DNA of 64,000 nucleotides. Origin: Phocaeicola abscessus CCUG 55929 (lineage in GTDB: Bacteria; Bacteroidota; Bacteroidia; Bacteroidales; Bacteroidaceae). Positions 36,439 through 45,276 of the stretch are shown here, one piece after another. Position 1 is the first letter of the stretch; every line of letters starts with the position of its first letter. The stretch is from positions 780,841 to 844,840 of the forward strand of contig NZ_HE997182.1 of assembly GCF_000312445.1 (NCBI RefSeq). The letters are read 5' to 3'. The notes beneath the pieces are model-generated. The model saw only the letters and a program-made list of their open reading frames with translations. It was not told where the DNA came from and ran no database searches. Position numbers and translations under genes: made by a program.

Positions 36439-38373
36439 TTACTTCTTAGCCCACCACAACGGAGTAAACACGTCATCCGGTCCTCCGAGCAATTGCACTG
36501 CCTGCTTGTAACCTTCAGGACTGCTGTTTTCTAAGCTCGACGGGAACTTCAGGCGTTGCGGAAAGAACTTCGTCGTCTGCTTCATGTAATTGGATGCGGT
36601 GAGGGTAGGCATCGTACGGATGGCTTGTTCCACGGCGGGAGTTTCAAAGAAAGGCAGACCTAATCTGCGCTGGTCGTTCCATGCTTCCAAAGGCAACCAA
36701 GGCATCTGGGCGATGTATTTCTGCGTGATAATCTTTGTCAGATGGTCATTCAAAGCCTTGCCGTACAGCGTTTCCGAAGCCACCGGATAAGTGTAGGTAT
36801 AGGTAGATTCCGCTTTGGTATATCCGTCCACCATCTTCATGGTTTTGGTAGCTGCCGGTTCGGTCGTATGGTCCCATTTCACTGAAGTTCCTACGTTGTT
36901 GTAGTCTTCAGAAGCTAGATATGCATCTGCGAAACTGCTCACATTATGATAAGCGAAGCTCTCGCGTATACCTTTTTCATAAGCGGCTTTCGCTGTCATA
37001 GGTACGCTCCATCCTTTGAGAGCAGCCTCCGCCAACAGGAAGTAAGATTCCCAAGAAGCGAAGAAAATGCGCGAATTTTCACTTTTACGATATTTCAAAA
37101 CCAAATGCGGAATAGCCCACGGCCAGTAGTACATCTTGTTTAGCGAACCTTTATCGCCCCATTCACCGCAAGCGCCGGTATTCCATGTAAACGTGGCGTC
37201 GAGTTCCACCAAACCGTCCTTATCGTCTTTGTCCTTCATTAGTTTACGTTTCACCACTTTGTGGTTCGAGTTCCATGAAGGATACTTACAATAGTTGGCA
37301 TTATCGAAATCGCCGGGGATAGAGAACAGTGCATAGGCACGTGGGTCGATGACCTTATGCAAACCGTCGAACCAAAATCCCTTGGCCGGATCGTTCGTGG
37401 TCAGTGCATAATGATTGGCATAATGTACTCCCATATAGTCCGCAGGTTTGATGCGAGGCAGCAAGTCGGCTCTGTCTACAAGCTGTTGGTCTGATGTAAT
37501 GCCGCCCAAACCGACGAGCAGGTTATTCATCGTGGCTGAAATAGGAAAATAGTCCCATTCGCGAGTCATGACGCCCGTCAAAGGATCCCAACCCGGTTGT
37601 TCCTTAACCGTGAAGTTATCACCGCTTTCGGCGATGTATGCGGCTTTCGCCGCTTCTTCAAATTCGGCTTTGGCCTTAGCCGCATCCACTTCAGAAAGAC
37701 GCATGGCCAAACGCATACGCATGGAGTTGGCATACTTCACCCATTTGGAAAAGTTGAATTCATAGGCGCGGTCGCATTTTTTCTCATCCTCCTCAACCTT
37801 TACGTCGGTCTTTAGCTTGCTGACAGCATCTTTCAACTCGGCCAGCATAAAGTAATAAACATCCTTACAAGAGTTGAACTGAGGATTCTTGCCTGCAAAA
37901 GCTTCGATAGGCATAGCACCGAAACTATCGGTGAACTCGCTCATCAGATACACCCGCCAGATACGGGCCACCTCTTTCAGGTTGGGAATCACTTGGGCAT
38001 CGTGTGCATTCAGTTCGCCTTTCAGTTTCTCTTCCGCCAAATTGATGGCCAGCACGATAGGTGACATCCAACCCGCATAATGTGAATAATAGTTACTAAT
38101 CCAATCGTCGTTATATTCGCCGACCGCAAGTCCTCCGTTCGTGTTCGGATCTACTTGCCGTGCGGGTACCTGCCAGTTCAGCACGAAGCAACGTTCGGCC
38201 ACTTCCGGATCCTGCTGTGTTTTGGTAATCGACTCATTAATGGCATATTCCACACGAACCTGTTCGAGATTGGCTGCCGTAGGGTTGGTATTTACTTCCT
38301 CGAAGTCGGAGCATGAAACCAACGTAAGTAGTCCAACGGGAAGTGCATATGATAGATATCTATAGTTTTTCAT
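36439..38373 (-). CDS. SusD_2-type nutrient-binding outer-membrane lipoprotein
   Basis: 644 residues from the ATG at 38373 (MKNYRYLSYALPVGLLTLVSC; lipobox Cys21); the ATG at 38481 lies within the preceding SusC gene and has no signal. The mature start SDFEEVNTNPTAANLEQV and the blocks EVARIWRVYLMSEFTDSFGAMPIEAF and FFASWESYFLLAEAALKGW belong to the SusD_2 branch (RagB-like, larger and without the TPR pattern of classic SusD). It forms the extracellular lid on the SusC encoded 19 bases upstream. Ligand unknown. Confidence 0.93.
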   Translation of the reverse strand: MKNYRYLSYALPVGLLTLVSCSDFEEVNTNPTAANLEQVRVEYAINESITKTQQDPEVAERCFVLNWQVPARQVDPNTNGGLAVGEYNDDWISNYYSHYAGWMSPIVLAINLAEEKLKGELNAHDAQVIPNLKEVARIWRVYLMSEFTDSFGAMPIEAFAGKNPQFNSCKDVYYFMLAELKDAVSKLKTDVKVEEDEKKCDRAYEFNFSKWVKYANSMRMRLAMRLSEVDAAKAKAEFEEAAKAAYIAESGDNFTVKEQPGWDPLTGVMTREWDYFPISATMNNLLVGLGGITSDQQLVDRADLLPRIKPADYMGVHYANHYALTTNDPAKGFWFDGLHKVIDPRAYALFSIPGDFDNANYCKYPSWNSNHKVVKRKLMKDKDDKDGLVELDATFTWNTGACGEWGDKGSLNKMYYWPWAIPHLVLKYRKSENSRIFFASWESYFLLAEAALKGWSVPMTAKAAYEKGIRESFAYHNVSSFADAYLASEDYNNVGTSVKWDHTTEPAATKTMKMVDGYTKAESTYTYTYPVASETLYGKALNDHLTKIITQKYIAQMPWLPLEAWNDQRRLGLPFFETPAVEQAIRTMPTLTASNYMKQTTKFFPQRLKFPSSLENSSPEGYKQAVQLLGGPDDVFTPLWWAKK

Positions 38374-38392
38374 ATTCGCAAATGTATTTAAT

Positions 38393-41300
38393 TTAGAATC
38401 CAAAAGTAACATTGAACAGATAAGTGCGCGAAGTAGGCGAACTACCGTATTCAAATCCGGTAGCATTAGTACTCGTAGCATAAATAGATTCGGGGTCGAT
38501 GCCGTTCATGTGGCTTTTCAGCATCCACACGTTGTTGCAGGAAACGCCTAACTTCAACTGTGTGAAGGGAGTTTTCTCCAGTTGTTTCTTGTTGAAGGCG
38601 TAAGAGAGTCCCAAGTTACGCAGACGAATGTTGGTAGCGCTGTAAATATTGATTTCGCCCACACCGAGGTTCCCTCCGGCCACGGCATTCCAATACTCCT
38701 GCGTAGTGATTTCGGTAGTATTCTTTTCATACTCTCCCTTATCATTCTTGAAGACACCGTCTACTACCATTTTGGGACGTTCGCCGTTGACTACGGTCTT
38801 GTTCGATGTACCTGTCACCTGCATCATCTGCTGAGTTCCCGAGAAGATATCACCGCCGAAACGCGAGTCAATCAGGAAGTTCAACGACCACCCTTTATAG
38901 TTAAAGGTAGAACTGATGCCCAACAAAGCATCCGGTTGCTGGTCGCCGATTTTCTGTTTTTCGGTAGTTGCCGTAGGCAGACCGTTTTGAGTAATCAGCT
39001 TGCCGTAGTAGGGAGAATTCTTATCGGTTACGCGCTGCAGCACCGTTCCCCAGATTTCTCCGTAGTTACCGCCGGCTTTAGCATACACCTGCAGGTTGTC
39101 GTAACCGCCCAACGGATAGAGATTGACCTCTTCGTTGGCTGTTTTATAAAGTTCGATGATGCGGTTTTTGTTGGCAGAGAAGTTCACCATCAAATCCCAA
39201 CTGAAACCTGTACGCGTCTCTATCGGACGTGCGTTCACCATCAACTCGAAACCTTTGTTCTCTATATTTCCGGCATTGACCTTACGTTTTTCATAACCGG
39301 AAAGGTTATCCATCGGCAGATTGATAAGCTGACGGGTGGCATTCGATTTATACCAAGAGAAATCGAATCCCAAACGGTTATTGAAGAAACGGATTTCGGC
39401 TCCGAATTCCCACGACTTAATTAACTCGGAACGCACATTGCTGTTATAGAGTACTTTGTCTTGAGAAACAGTGGTCGTATTATCGGGTGCCTGACCGATG
39501 GTGTACGTATTGTAAAGTTGATAGGGTTCGAGTGAATTACCTACCTCGGCATACGAGCCTCTCAGTTTTGCATAAGTAAACCATTCGGGCAAGGGTTTGT
39601 CTATCTTCTCGAGCATGTCCGAGATGACCCACGATGTGGAGATAGACGGATAGAAGAACGAACGGTTCTCTTTCGACAAAGTAGATGACCAGTCGTTGCG
39701 GAACGTTCCGTCGATGAACAGGAATCCGTCGTAGTTGATTTGAGCAGTACCATACAGTGAGTTGATTTTCTTTCGGCTGAAGTCTTCTCCTACACTGACT
39801 TTCTCATTTGCATTGTTTACAGTGAACAAATCGGGAACTTTCAGCACGCCCGGACTGGTCGATATAGCACGACGACGACGTTCCATCAGGTTGCCGCCGA
39901 ATGTGGCGCCTCCGCCCCATTTCCCGAACAGATTGTCCTTATGGGCGCTGACCAGAAAACTGTAGTTGTTTTCATAGAAGCGCTCTTGTTTAATGGAATA
40001 GGTGTTTTTCAACGAACTTCCCGAATAAGTTTTATTATCGTACTCGGTAAAGTACATATCCGATCCGGCTCTCAACTCGGCATCCAGCCAGGAAGTGAAG
40101 CGATATTTCAATGAGCCGTTCAATAAAAAACGGTCGCGCGTATCCCTGTTCAGTTTATGTTTTTCCATCCAATAGGGATTGATTTGCTGACTGCTGCCGT
40201 ACCACAACATTTTGTTTTCTGCATTTGTCCCTGCGGAGAAGTCGCGAATGTCCATCGAACGGGGCAACAGATACATGGCCAAAAAGTTGTTAGAGTCGTT
40301 CTTACCGCTGATAGGTCGGTTATTGGCCTCGGAATTGATGTATTGTATCTTGGTATCGAATGTCCAGCGGTCGTCTTTGCCAAATGTAGAGGTAGCGCGT
40401 GCCGTGAGGCTGGTACGTTTCAGTTTGGAACTGGGAATTTTGCTATTGTCGTCCATACGGGTGAGCGACGTATAGATGGCAGTCTTATTGTATTGCTGGG
40501 TGAACGAAAATGTTTCTGTCAAATTGATACCGGTCTTGAAATAGTTGTCCACATTGTCGAACGAGCGCATGTGTACTTTCTGATTATTCCAGTTGGTGTA
40601 TTCTTGTCCCGTGATTTTCGGTCCCCAGCTGGAACCGCTGTCTTTGTCGAACGTCTCGTTAGAACCTTGCCCGAATGAGTTTTGCATTTTGGGCGACATG
40701 AAGATGGTTTCGGCCGATACCGTTCCCGAAATCGTGATACCCAGTCCTTCGGTTTTACGTCCCGACTTGGTAGTGATGAGGATCACGCCGTTACCTGCAC
40801 GCGAACCGTAAAGAGCTGCAGCCGAGGCACCCTTCAATACGGACATGGAAGCAATGTCTTCGGAACTGATATCCGAAATACCGTTACCCATATCGGCGGA
40901 AGGATTCCAGAAGTCGTTGTTGGCTGCTCCGGTGAAGTTTTCCATCGGAACACCGTCCACCACGATGAGCGGTTGATTCAGACCTGTCAACGAATTGTTT
41001 CCACGCAACTGAATTTTAGAAGAACTGCCGGGGCCGTTACCCGAACGGATAATCTGCAAACCGGACACCTTTCCGGAAAGGGCGTTGGCCACGTTGGTTT
41101 CGCGTGCTTGCAGGATATCACCGCCTTTTACTTCCTGCATGGAATATCCCAGCGCTTTTTTTTCGCGCTTGATGCCCAAAGCGGTCACCACCACTTCGTT
41201 GAGTTGTTGCGTGTTTTCTTTGAGTTGGAAGTTCAGGCGTTGTTCGCCGTTGTACTTTACGTTGAGCGTCGTATAGCCGATGTACGATACTTCGATGACG

Positions 41301-41557
41301 TCGCCCGTTTTGACGCCCGTAAGCGTAAACTCGCCGTTCATGTCGGTGACGGCGCCGTTCTGCGTGCCCTTTACCATCACGGTAGCGCCGATGATGGGGC
41401 CGGCCTCGTCGTTCACGACTCCTTTTACCGTCCGTGTTTGCTGAACGGTCTGTATTTCGTTTTCAGCAGCATAACTGCTGGAAAAGCAGGGAGTTACTCC
41501 TCCTATTATCCATAACAAGGGAATGGAGAGCACTTTTAGATAATCTTTTTTAATCAT
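38393..41557 (-). CDS. SusC/RagA-type TonB-dependent receptor
   Basis: 1054 residues. Signal region (VLSIPLLWIIGGVTPCFSSSYA), carboxypeptidase-regulatory-like domain (VKGVVNDEAGPIIGATVMVKG; VSYIGYTTLNVKY), plug with LNEVVVTALGIKREKKALGYS and LKGASAAALYGSRAGNGVILITTKSG, and a barrel ending TYLFNVTFGF. The phrase ALGIKREKKALGYSMQEVKG marks the subgroup that pairs with SusD_2 lipoproteins; the fourth complete pair at 52-57 kb is of the same type. It lies downstream of an AraC-type gene in the same direction, so that regulator probably controls it. Confidence 0.95.
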   Translation of the reverse strand: MIKKDYLKVLSIPLLWIIGGVTPCFSSSYAAENEIQTVQQTRTVKGVVNDEAGPIIGATVMVKGTQNGAVTDMNGEFTLTGVKTGDVIEVSYIGYTTLNVKYNGEQRLNFQLKENTQQLNEVVVTALGIKREKKALGYSMQEVKGGDILQARETNVANALSGKVSGLQIIRSGNGPGSSSKIQLRGNNSLTGLNQPLIVVDGVPMENFTGAANNDFWNPSADMGNGISDISSEDIASMSVLKGASAAALYGSRAGNGVILITTKSGRKTEGLGITISGTVSAETIFMSPKMQNSFGQGSNETFDKDSGSSWGPKITGQEYTNWNNQKVHMRSFDNVDNYFKTGINLTETFSFTQQYNKTAIYTSLTRMDDNSKIPSSKLKRTSLTARATSTFGKDDRWTFDTKIQYINSEANNRPISGKNDSNNFLAMYLLPRSMDIRDFSAGTNAENKMLWYGSSQQINPYWMEKHKLNRDTRDRFLLNGSLKYRFTSWLDAELRAGSDMYFTEYDNKTYSGSSLKNTYSIKQERFYENNYSFLVSAHKDNLFGKWGGGATFGGNLMERRRRAISTSPGVLKVPDLFTVNNANEKVSVGEDFSRKKINSLYGTAQINYDGFLFIDGTFRNDWSSTLSKENRSFFYPSISTSWVISDMLEKIDKPLPEWFTYAKLRGSYAEVGNSLEPYQLYNTYTIGQAPDNTTTVSQDKVLYNSNVRSELIKSWEFGAEIRFFNNRLGFDFSWYKSNATRQLINLPMDNLSGYEKRKVNAGNIENKGFELMVNARPIETRTGFSWDLMVNFSANKNRIIELYKTANEEVNLYPLGGYDNLQVYAKAGGNYGEIWGTVLQRVTDKNSPYYGKLITQNGLPTATTEKQKIGDQQPDALLGISSTFNYKGWSLNFLIDSRFGGDIFSGTQQMMQVTGTSNKTVVNGERPKMVVDGVFKNDKGEYEKNTTEITTQEYWNAVAGGNLGVGEINIYSATNIRLRNLGLSYAFNKKQLEKTPFTQLKLGVSCNNVWMLKSHMNGIDPESIYATSTNATGFEYGSSPTSRTYLFNVTFGF

Positions 41558-41595
41558 AGTGAAAACAGATTAGATTTAACAAAATATTACGGCTG

Positions 41596-41603
41596 CAAAC
41601 ATA
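41596..41603 (-). promoter_or_regulatory. Candidate -7 element of the SusC/SusD_2 operon
   Basis: The minus strand reads TATGTTTG (TAnnTTTG) about 40 bases before the SusC start. The -33 region is poor, as expected for an activator-dependent promoter. Confidence 0.4.
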
Positions 41604-41687
41604 CAATAATATTCGAGGTCTATACATATCCGCTACGGTTTATATTGTATCTCAAACAAACATCTGTAACCTTTGCGAAAAGCTTTC

Positions 41688-42602
41688 CTATACGGTGGGT
41701 AACGTGACCGAATCGCGATACCTGCCCGGCGTTACCTTCATGATTTCGCGGAATACGCGCGTGAAGTGGAAGCGGTTGGAGAAGCCTGTCTTGGCGGTTA
41801 TTTCTTCGATGCTCATGCTGGTGTGGGACATGAGCATGCAGGCGTAATCTATCCGTTTTCTCTTGACGTACTTTTGCAGAGAGAGTCCCGTTTCGTTCTT
41901 GAAAAGACGGGAAAAGGAGTTGGTAGCCATGCAGGCTTTGTCGGCCAGGAAGTTGTTGGAGAGGTTTTCTTCGCAATGGTTTTCGATATAGCGGATCGTT
42001 TGGGCGATACGGGCGTCGGCGGTGCTCGGTTTCCACAGGTTCTTGTCGACGCTCAAAAGCATTTCGCTGATTAATGTATGAATATGCAAAAACGCTTCCA
42101 AATTGAAGGCGGTCATTTGTTCGTCGACCGAGAGGTAGCCTTGCAGGTAGCCGATCTTGGTTTGCAGGTTTTCCGTTACTGTCAGAGGGAAGACGCCCGT
42201 CAGCGCATTGTCGTACGGGAATCCGAGGGAGAAGTGGATGAACAGATGTTCGATGGCCCCTTCCGCCAGCAGCAGTCTTCGGTTCTTTTCCGGCAGAGAG
42301 GCGAGGTCTCCGCCGTGCAGACAGTGTCCTCGAGAGGGGATGCTGTTTCCCTCGATGCGCGAACTATAGTCCGTATTGGGGGCGATGAGGTAGATTTTAT
42401 CCGGTTCCATGCGATACGTCTTGGTCCGATATTCGATGATGCCTCCGGGACGGGTGTTGTGATAAATGCGCCAAAAGGGGAACGACAGGGTACTGTATTC
42501 CCAATTCTTCAGCCACCAGTATCTGCAACAATGTATCTTAATGGAAAGCCCGGGAAAATACTGTACTGTAGTGGAGGGATCTCCGGTAAATGGCGTTCTC
42601 AT
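41688..42602 (-). CDS. AraC family transcriptional regulator
   Basis: 304 residues from the ATG at 42602 (an in-frame ATG at 42671 adds 23). The N-terminal ~180 residues resemble a cupin-type sensing domain (SFPFWRIYHNTRPGGIIEYRTKTYRMEPDKIYLIAPNTDY). The C-terminal ~100 hold the double helix-turn-helix of AraC proteins: NFLADKACMATNSFSRLFKNETGLSLQKYVKRKRIDYA and SIEEITAKTGFSNRFHFTRVFREIMKVTPGRYR. It sits directly upstream of the SusC/SusD_2 pair on the same strand with a 130-base gap, the usual place for a local activator. The ligand is unknown; a sugar is a reasonable guess. Confidence 0.92.
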   Translation of the reverse strand: MRTPFTGDPSTTVQYFPGLSIKIHCCRYWWLKNWEYSTLSFPFWRIYHNTRPGGIIEYRTKTYRMEPDKIYLIAPNTDYSSRIEGNSIPSRGHCLHGGDLASLPEKNRRLLLAEGAIEHLFIHFSLGFPYDNALTGVFPLTVTENLQTKIGYLQGYLSVDEQMTAFNLEAFLHIHTLISEMLLSVDKNLWKPSTADARIAQTIRYIENHCEENLSNNFLADKACMATNSFSRLFKNETGLSLQKYVKRKRIDYACMLMSHTSMSIEEITAKTGFSNRFHFTRVFREIMKVTPGRYRDSVTLPTV

Positions 42603-43146
42603 ACGGCATGCATTGATTTTAAGATAACTGATGTAGTGAAATCGTTTCGAATGCCCACCCAGCAAGCCCATAGTTTGAAGTGTTTTTCATTTTCATAATT
42701 AGTTATAGGAATTGTTTTGCAAATGAAACGAAAAGATGGAAGAAAACAAAGAAAAGGGAAAGAAATATGTCCTTCGTCATCTTCGCAGCGCCGATGGCAG
42801 GGGCGTTCCGTGCTTCGCCGTTCGGATTCGGAAGGGATCTGATGGATGCGACGTGCCCGTGCGTCGAGAATTTCGTAGGCACGAAAGGGCGATTTCATAG
42901 GCATAAAAATTTGTTAACGTGCCTATGTTTACATTTTTTTATAGGCATGAAACGGGTACGTCTTTGCTACGAAAATCGACTTTCATGCCGGTTGCGCGGG
43001 AGACGACCGATTCCGTGGCCGGCCGGCGATTCGAGGATCTTCCGGCCGGTATCCTTATCGGTTTTCCGAAGCCTTCTGAGGGGATGAAACAAAAGCAGGC
43101 CGTCTTCTTGAGAGGACGGCCTGCTCGGTCTTTTCAGATGATTGTA
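42603..43146. other. Long intergenic region with clustered TAGGCAT words
   Basis: No gene was found. CATAGGCA at 42896-42903 and TGCCTATG at 42920-42927 form an 8-bp dyad, with a further ATAGGCAT at 42941-42948 and a TTTG between the arms. It may be an operator/promoter for an unrecognised transcript or for the AraC gene 300 bases away. The remainder shows no structure I can support. Confidence 0.35.
43090..43125 (-). terminator. Ferredoxin terminator
   Basis: On the minus strand an 11-bp stem (AGCAGGCCGTC with its complement) is followed by TTTTGTTTC. Confidence 0.8.
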
Positions 43147-43317
43147 TCACTCACCCAGCGAAATAGCGCCGGAAGGGCATACCTCCGCGCACGTGCCGCA
43201 TTCCGTACATACGGAAGGGTCGATCACATACTTTTCGCCTTCGGAGATGGCGCCTACCGGGCATTCGTCGATGCAGGTGCCGCACGCAACACAATCTTCG
43301 CCAATTACGTAAGCCAT
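43147..43317 (-). CDS. 2[4Fe-4S] ferredoxin
   Basis: A 56-residue protein, too short for many gene finders. It has two classic cluster motifs: CVACGTCIDECP (CxxCxxCxxxCP) and CTECGTCAEVCP, spaced as in clostridial-type ferredoxins. It transfers low-potential electrons in the cytoplasm, for example with pyruvate:ferredoxin oxidoreductase. Start MAYVIGEDC at 43317; stop TGA at 43149-43147. Monocistronic with its own terminator at 43090-43125. Confidence 0.95.
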   Translation of the reverse strand: MAYVIGEDCVACGTCIDECPVGAISEGEKYVIDPSVCTECGTCAEVCPSGAISLGE

Positions 43318-43433
43318 ATTACCTTATATTTAAGAGTTAGTTATTACCCTGCAAATATAGCTCTTTTTTGCGTCGCGCGTGGCCGAATCCCGGGATTTGC
43401 CTCAATTTGTATTTGATCTAAATTAAGCCCGGT

Positions 43434-44276
43434 TCATTTTTTCTTCATTCGGACTTTCATCACTCCTACGAAAGCGCCGTGTTTCCCCATTTGCTGAACG
43501 GGGACGTCTACTCCGTCGGCATTCTTCACGGTTTCGGGTTCGGTGAAGTAGGTGTGTGAATGACCTCCGAGTACGATGTCCACATCCTTCGTCAGCGGGA
43601 TCCAGTCGCAATCGCCATATTTTAGTCCTTTCCATCCCATGTGGGAGAGACAGATCACCAAATCGCACTTTTTGTCGTGCTTCAGCAAATGCGCTGTTCG
43701 CTGAGCGGCTTCGGCCGGCGGTTCGAACCGAATGCCTTCGCACTTGTCGGCCTGCACCAGTCCGTCCATTTCGGGGGAGAGGCCGAACACGCCGATTTTC
43801 AGTCCCTTGCGTTTCAATATGACGTATTCCTTGACCAGGCCTTCGAGGACGGTGCCCCGTACATCGTAGTTGGCGCAGACGATGGGGAAGTCGACCATTC
43901 TGAAGAGTCGGGCCATGTTATCCAAACCGAAATCGAATTCGTGATTGCCGATTGCGACCGCATCGTATTTCATCTCGTTCATCAATTTGAATTCCAATTC
44001 CCCTTTGAATATATTATAATAAGGTGTTCCCTGAGATATGTCGCCGCAGTCGAACAGCAATAGATCGGGGTGTTCCGCCCGCATCTGCCGGACAAACGTC
44101 GCCCGTCGCACATATCCTGCATTTCCTGCGATTTCCGGGTTGGGATCGGTCTTGGGTAAGGGTTCTATCCTGCTGTGCGTATCGTTCGTGTGAAGGATGA
44201 AAAGTTCTTTCGTCTGCTGTGCGGCCAGTGTCAGGCCGATGCAAACGGCTATGAGGAGAAATGTGAATCGTTTCAT
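43434..44276 (-). CDS. Metallophosphoesterase half of a split 5'-nucleotidase
   Basis: 280 residues from the ATG at 44276 (a TTG at 44288 is possible). Signal peptide (FTFLLIAVCIGLTLAAQ), then the calcineurin-type phosphoesterase fold: ILHTNDTHSRIEPL, LLFDCGDISQGTPYYNIFKGE, AVAIGNHEFDFG, LVICLSHMG and DIVLGGHSHTYF, giving all metal-binding Asp, Asn and His residues of UshA-type enzymes. It would hydrolyse nucleotides or related phosphate esters in the periplasm. The substrate-binding C-terminal domain of 5'-nucleotidases is absent here but is encoded by the gene immediately upstream (44285-45061). Confidence 0.92.
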   Translation of the reverse strand: MKRFTFLLIAVCIGLTLAAQQTKELFILHTNDTHSRIEPLPKTDPNPEIAGNAGYVRRATFVRQMRAEHPDLLLFDCGDISQGTPYYNIFKGELEFKLMNEMKYDAVAIGNHEFDFGLDNMARLFRMVDFPIVCANYDVRGTVLEGLVKEYVILKRKGLKIGVFGLSPEMDGLVQADKCEGIRFEPPAEAAQRTAHLLKHDKKCDLVICLSHMGWKGLKYGDCDWIPLTKDVDIVLGGHSHTYFTEPETVKNADGVDVPVQQMGKHGAFVGVMKVRMKKK

Positions 44277-44284
44277 ACGTTTGT

Positions 44285-45061
44285 TCAATCTTTGATGGTG
44301 GTTCTGCCTTCTATCTTCGCATTCACTGTCTTTCCCTGCTTCTCCATTGCAGTCACGTAATTCAGGAGGAGCTGCCGGATCTTGGCTCCCTTGGGCATGA
44401 GTTTGTCACTGTCCTTGAATTTTCTGAAAGTGTCCAAGTGATCATTTCCCTCTGCTAAGTAATCGATGGTGGAGACCGTGTAGGTCCGATCGTCGTCCAG
44501 TTCTTGTCCGCCCACTTTGGCGTCCAACAGCTTGCCATCCTTCGAAATCACCAGTTGCGCTCCGCTCAGCCCTTCGCCGTGTACCCGAGCCATATCTTCG
44601 AAGAGGCGGCGTACGTCTTTTCCCGTCATTTCTATGATACAGAGGGTATTCTCGAACGGAGTGATCTCGTAAATCGTTTCGAAAGTAATCTCTCCAGCCG
44701 GTAAGGAGGAACGGAGCCCGCCCATATTCATAATGCCGATATCGGCTACTCGACCGATATAGTCGGCGGTTGCGAAACGAAGGATATCGGCCGTCAGATT
44801 GGAGAGTTCGCTTTCCGGGCGTTTGACGGTGAGCAGATGGTCGCTATGTCCGATGACAGGCGACATCAGGCTGTCGACCGTCTTTTTGTACGGGGCCAGT
44901 AGGGTAAGTGCTTCCGGATCTTGATGGATGTCGTAGTTCGCATTGATCGTATATCGCCCGCCTTCGTACGAAGCCATCGAATAGTTGGCTTTACATCCGC
45001 AAAGAAGAAAGCAACAGCCTAAAACTCCTGCTACCGGTCGTAACTTTTTTATCAGTGCCAT
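44285..45061 (-). CDS. 5'-nucleotidase C-terminal domain lipoprotein
   Basis: 258 residues: signal peptide with lipobox LLCGC (about Cys23), then the 5'-nucleotidase C-terminal domain with SELSNLTADILRFATADY, ADIGIMNMGGLRSSLPAGEIT, IYEITPFENTLCIIEMTGKDVRRLFE and YTVSTIDYLAEGNDHLDTF. These residues form the nucleobase/substrate pocket in UshA. It precedes the catalytic half by nine bases, the reverse of their order in fused enzymes. The pair probably assembles at the membrane. Domain call strong; activity of the pair inferred. Confidence 0.9.
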   Translation of the reverse strand: MALIKKLRPVAGVLGCCFLLCGCKANYSMASYEGGRYTINANYDIHQDPEALTLLAPYKKTVDSLMSPVIGHSDHLLTVKRPESELSNLTADILRFATADYIGRVADIGIMNMGGLRSSLPAGEITFETIYEITPFENTLCIIEMTGKDVRRLFEDMARVHGEGLSGAQLVISKDGKLLDAKVGGQELDDDRTYTVSTIDYLAEGNDHLDTFRKFKDSDKLMPKGAKIRQLLLNYVTAMEKQGKTVNAKIEGRTTIKD

Positions 45062-45154
45062 ATCTTACATATTTTGTACAAAAGTAACTAAAACGAAGAT
45101 ATTTCGGCAAATAAATCGGGAAATTATTCCTGTTTCATAAAATCGACTCGTTTC

Positions 45155-45185
45155 ATTGCCGATTCCGATTTATAATCTATCTTTG
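45155..45185 (+). promoter_or_regulatory. Promoter of the third complete SusC/SusD operon
   Basis: ATTG at 45155-45158, a 19-base spacer and TATCTTTG at 45178-45185 match the Bacteroidetes consensus with one -33 mismatch. The leader to the SusC start is about 85 bases. Confidence 0.6.
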
Positions 45186-45276
45186 TATCAAAGGATAGAC
45201 AGGATACGTTTGGCTATTCTTACCTTGTGCCGGATCCATCTGAATCGAATTTGTATTATTAACTTTCAATACCACT

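Noticed and set aside
42680-43146. Plus-strand genes in the gap upstream of the AraC gene
   Set aside because: Overlapping frames there have no signal peptide, motif or start context, are low in plausible composition and overlap one another.
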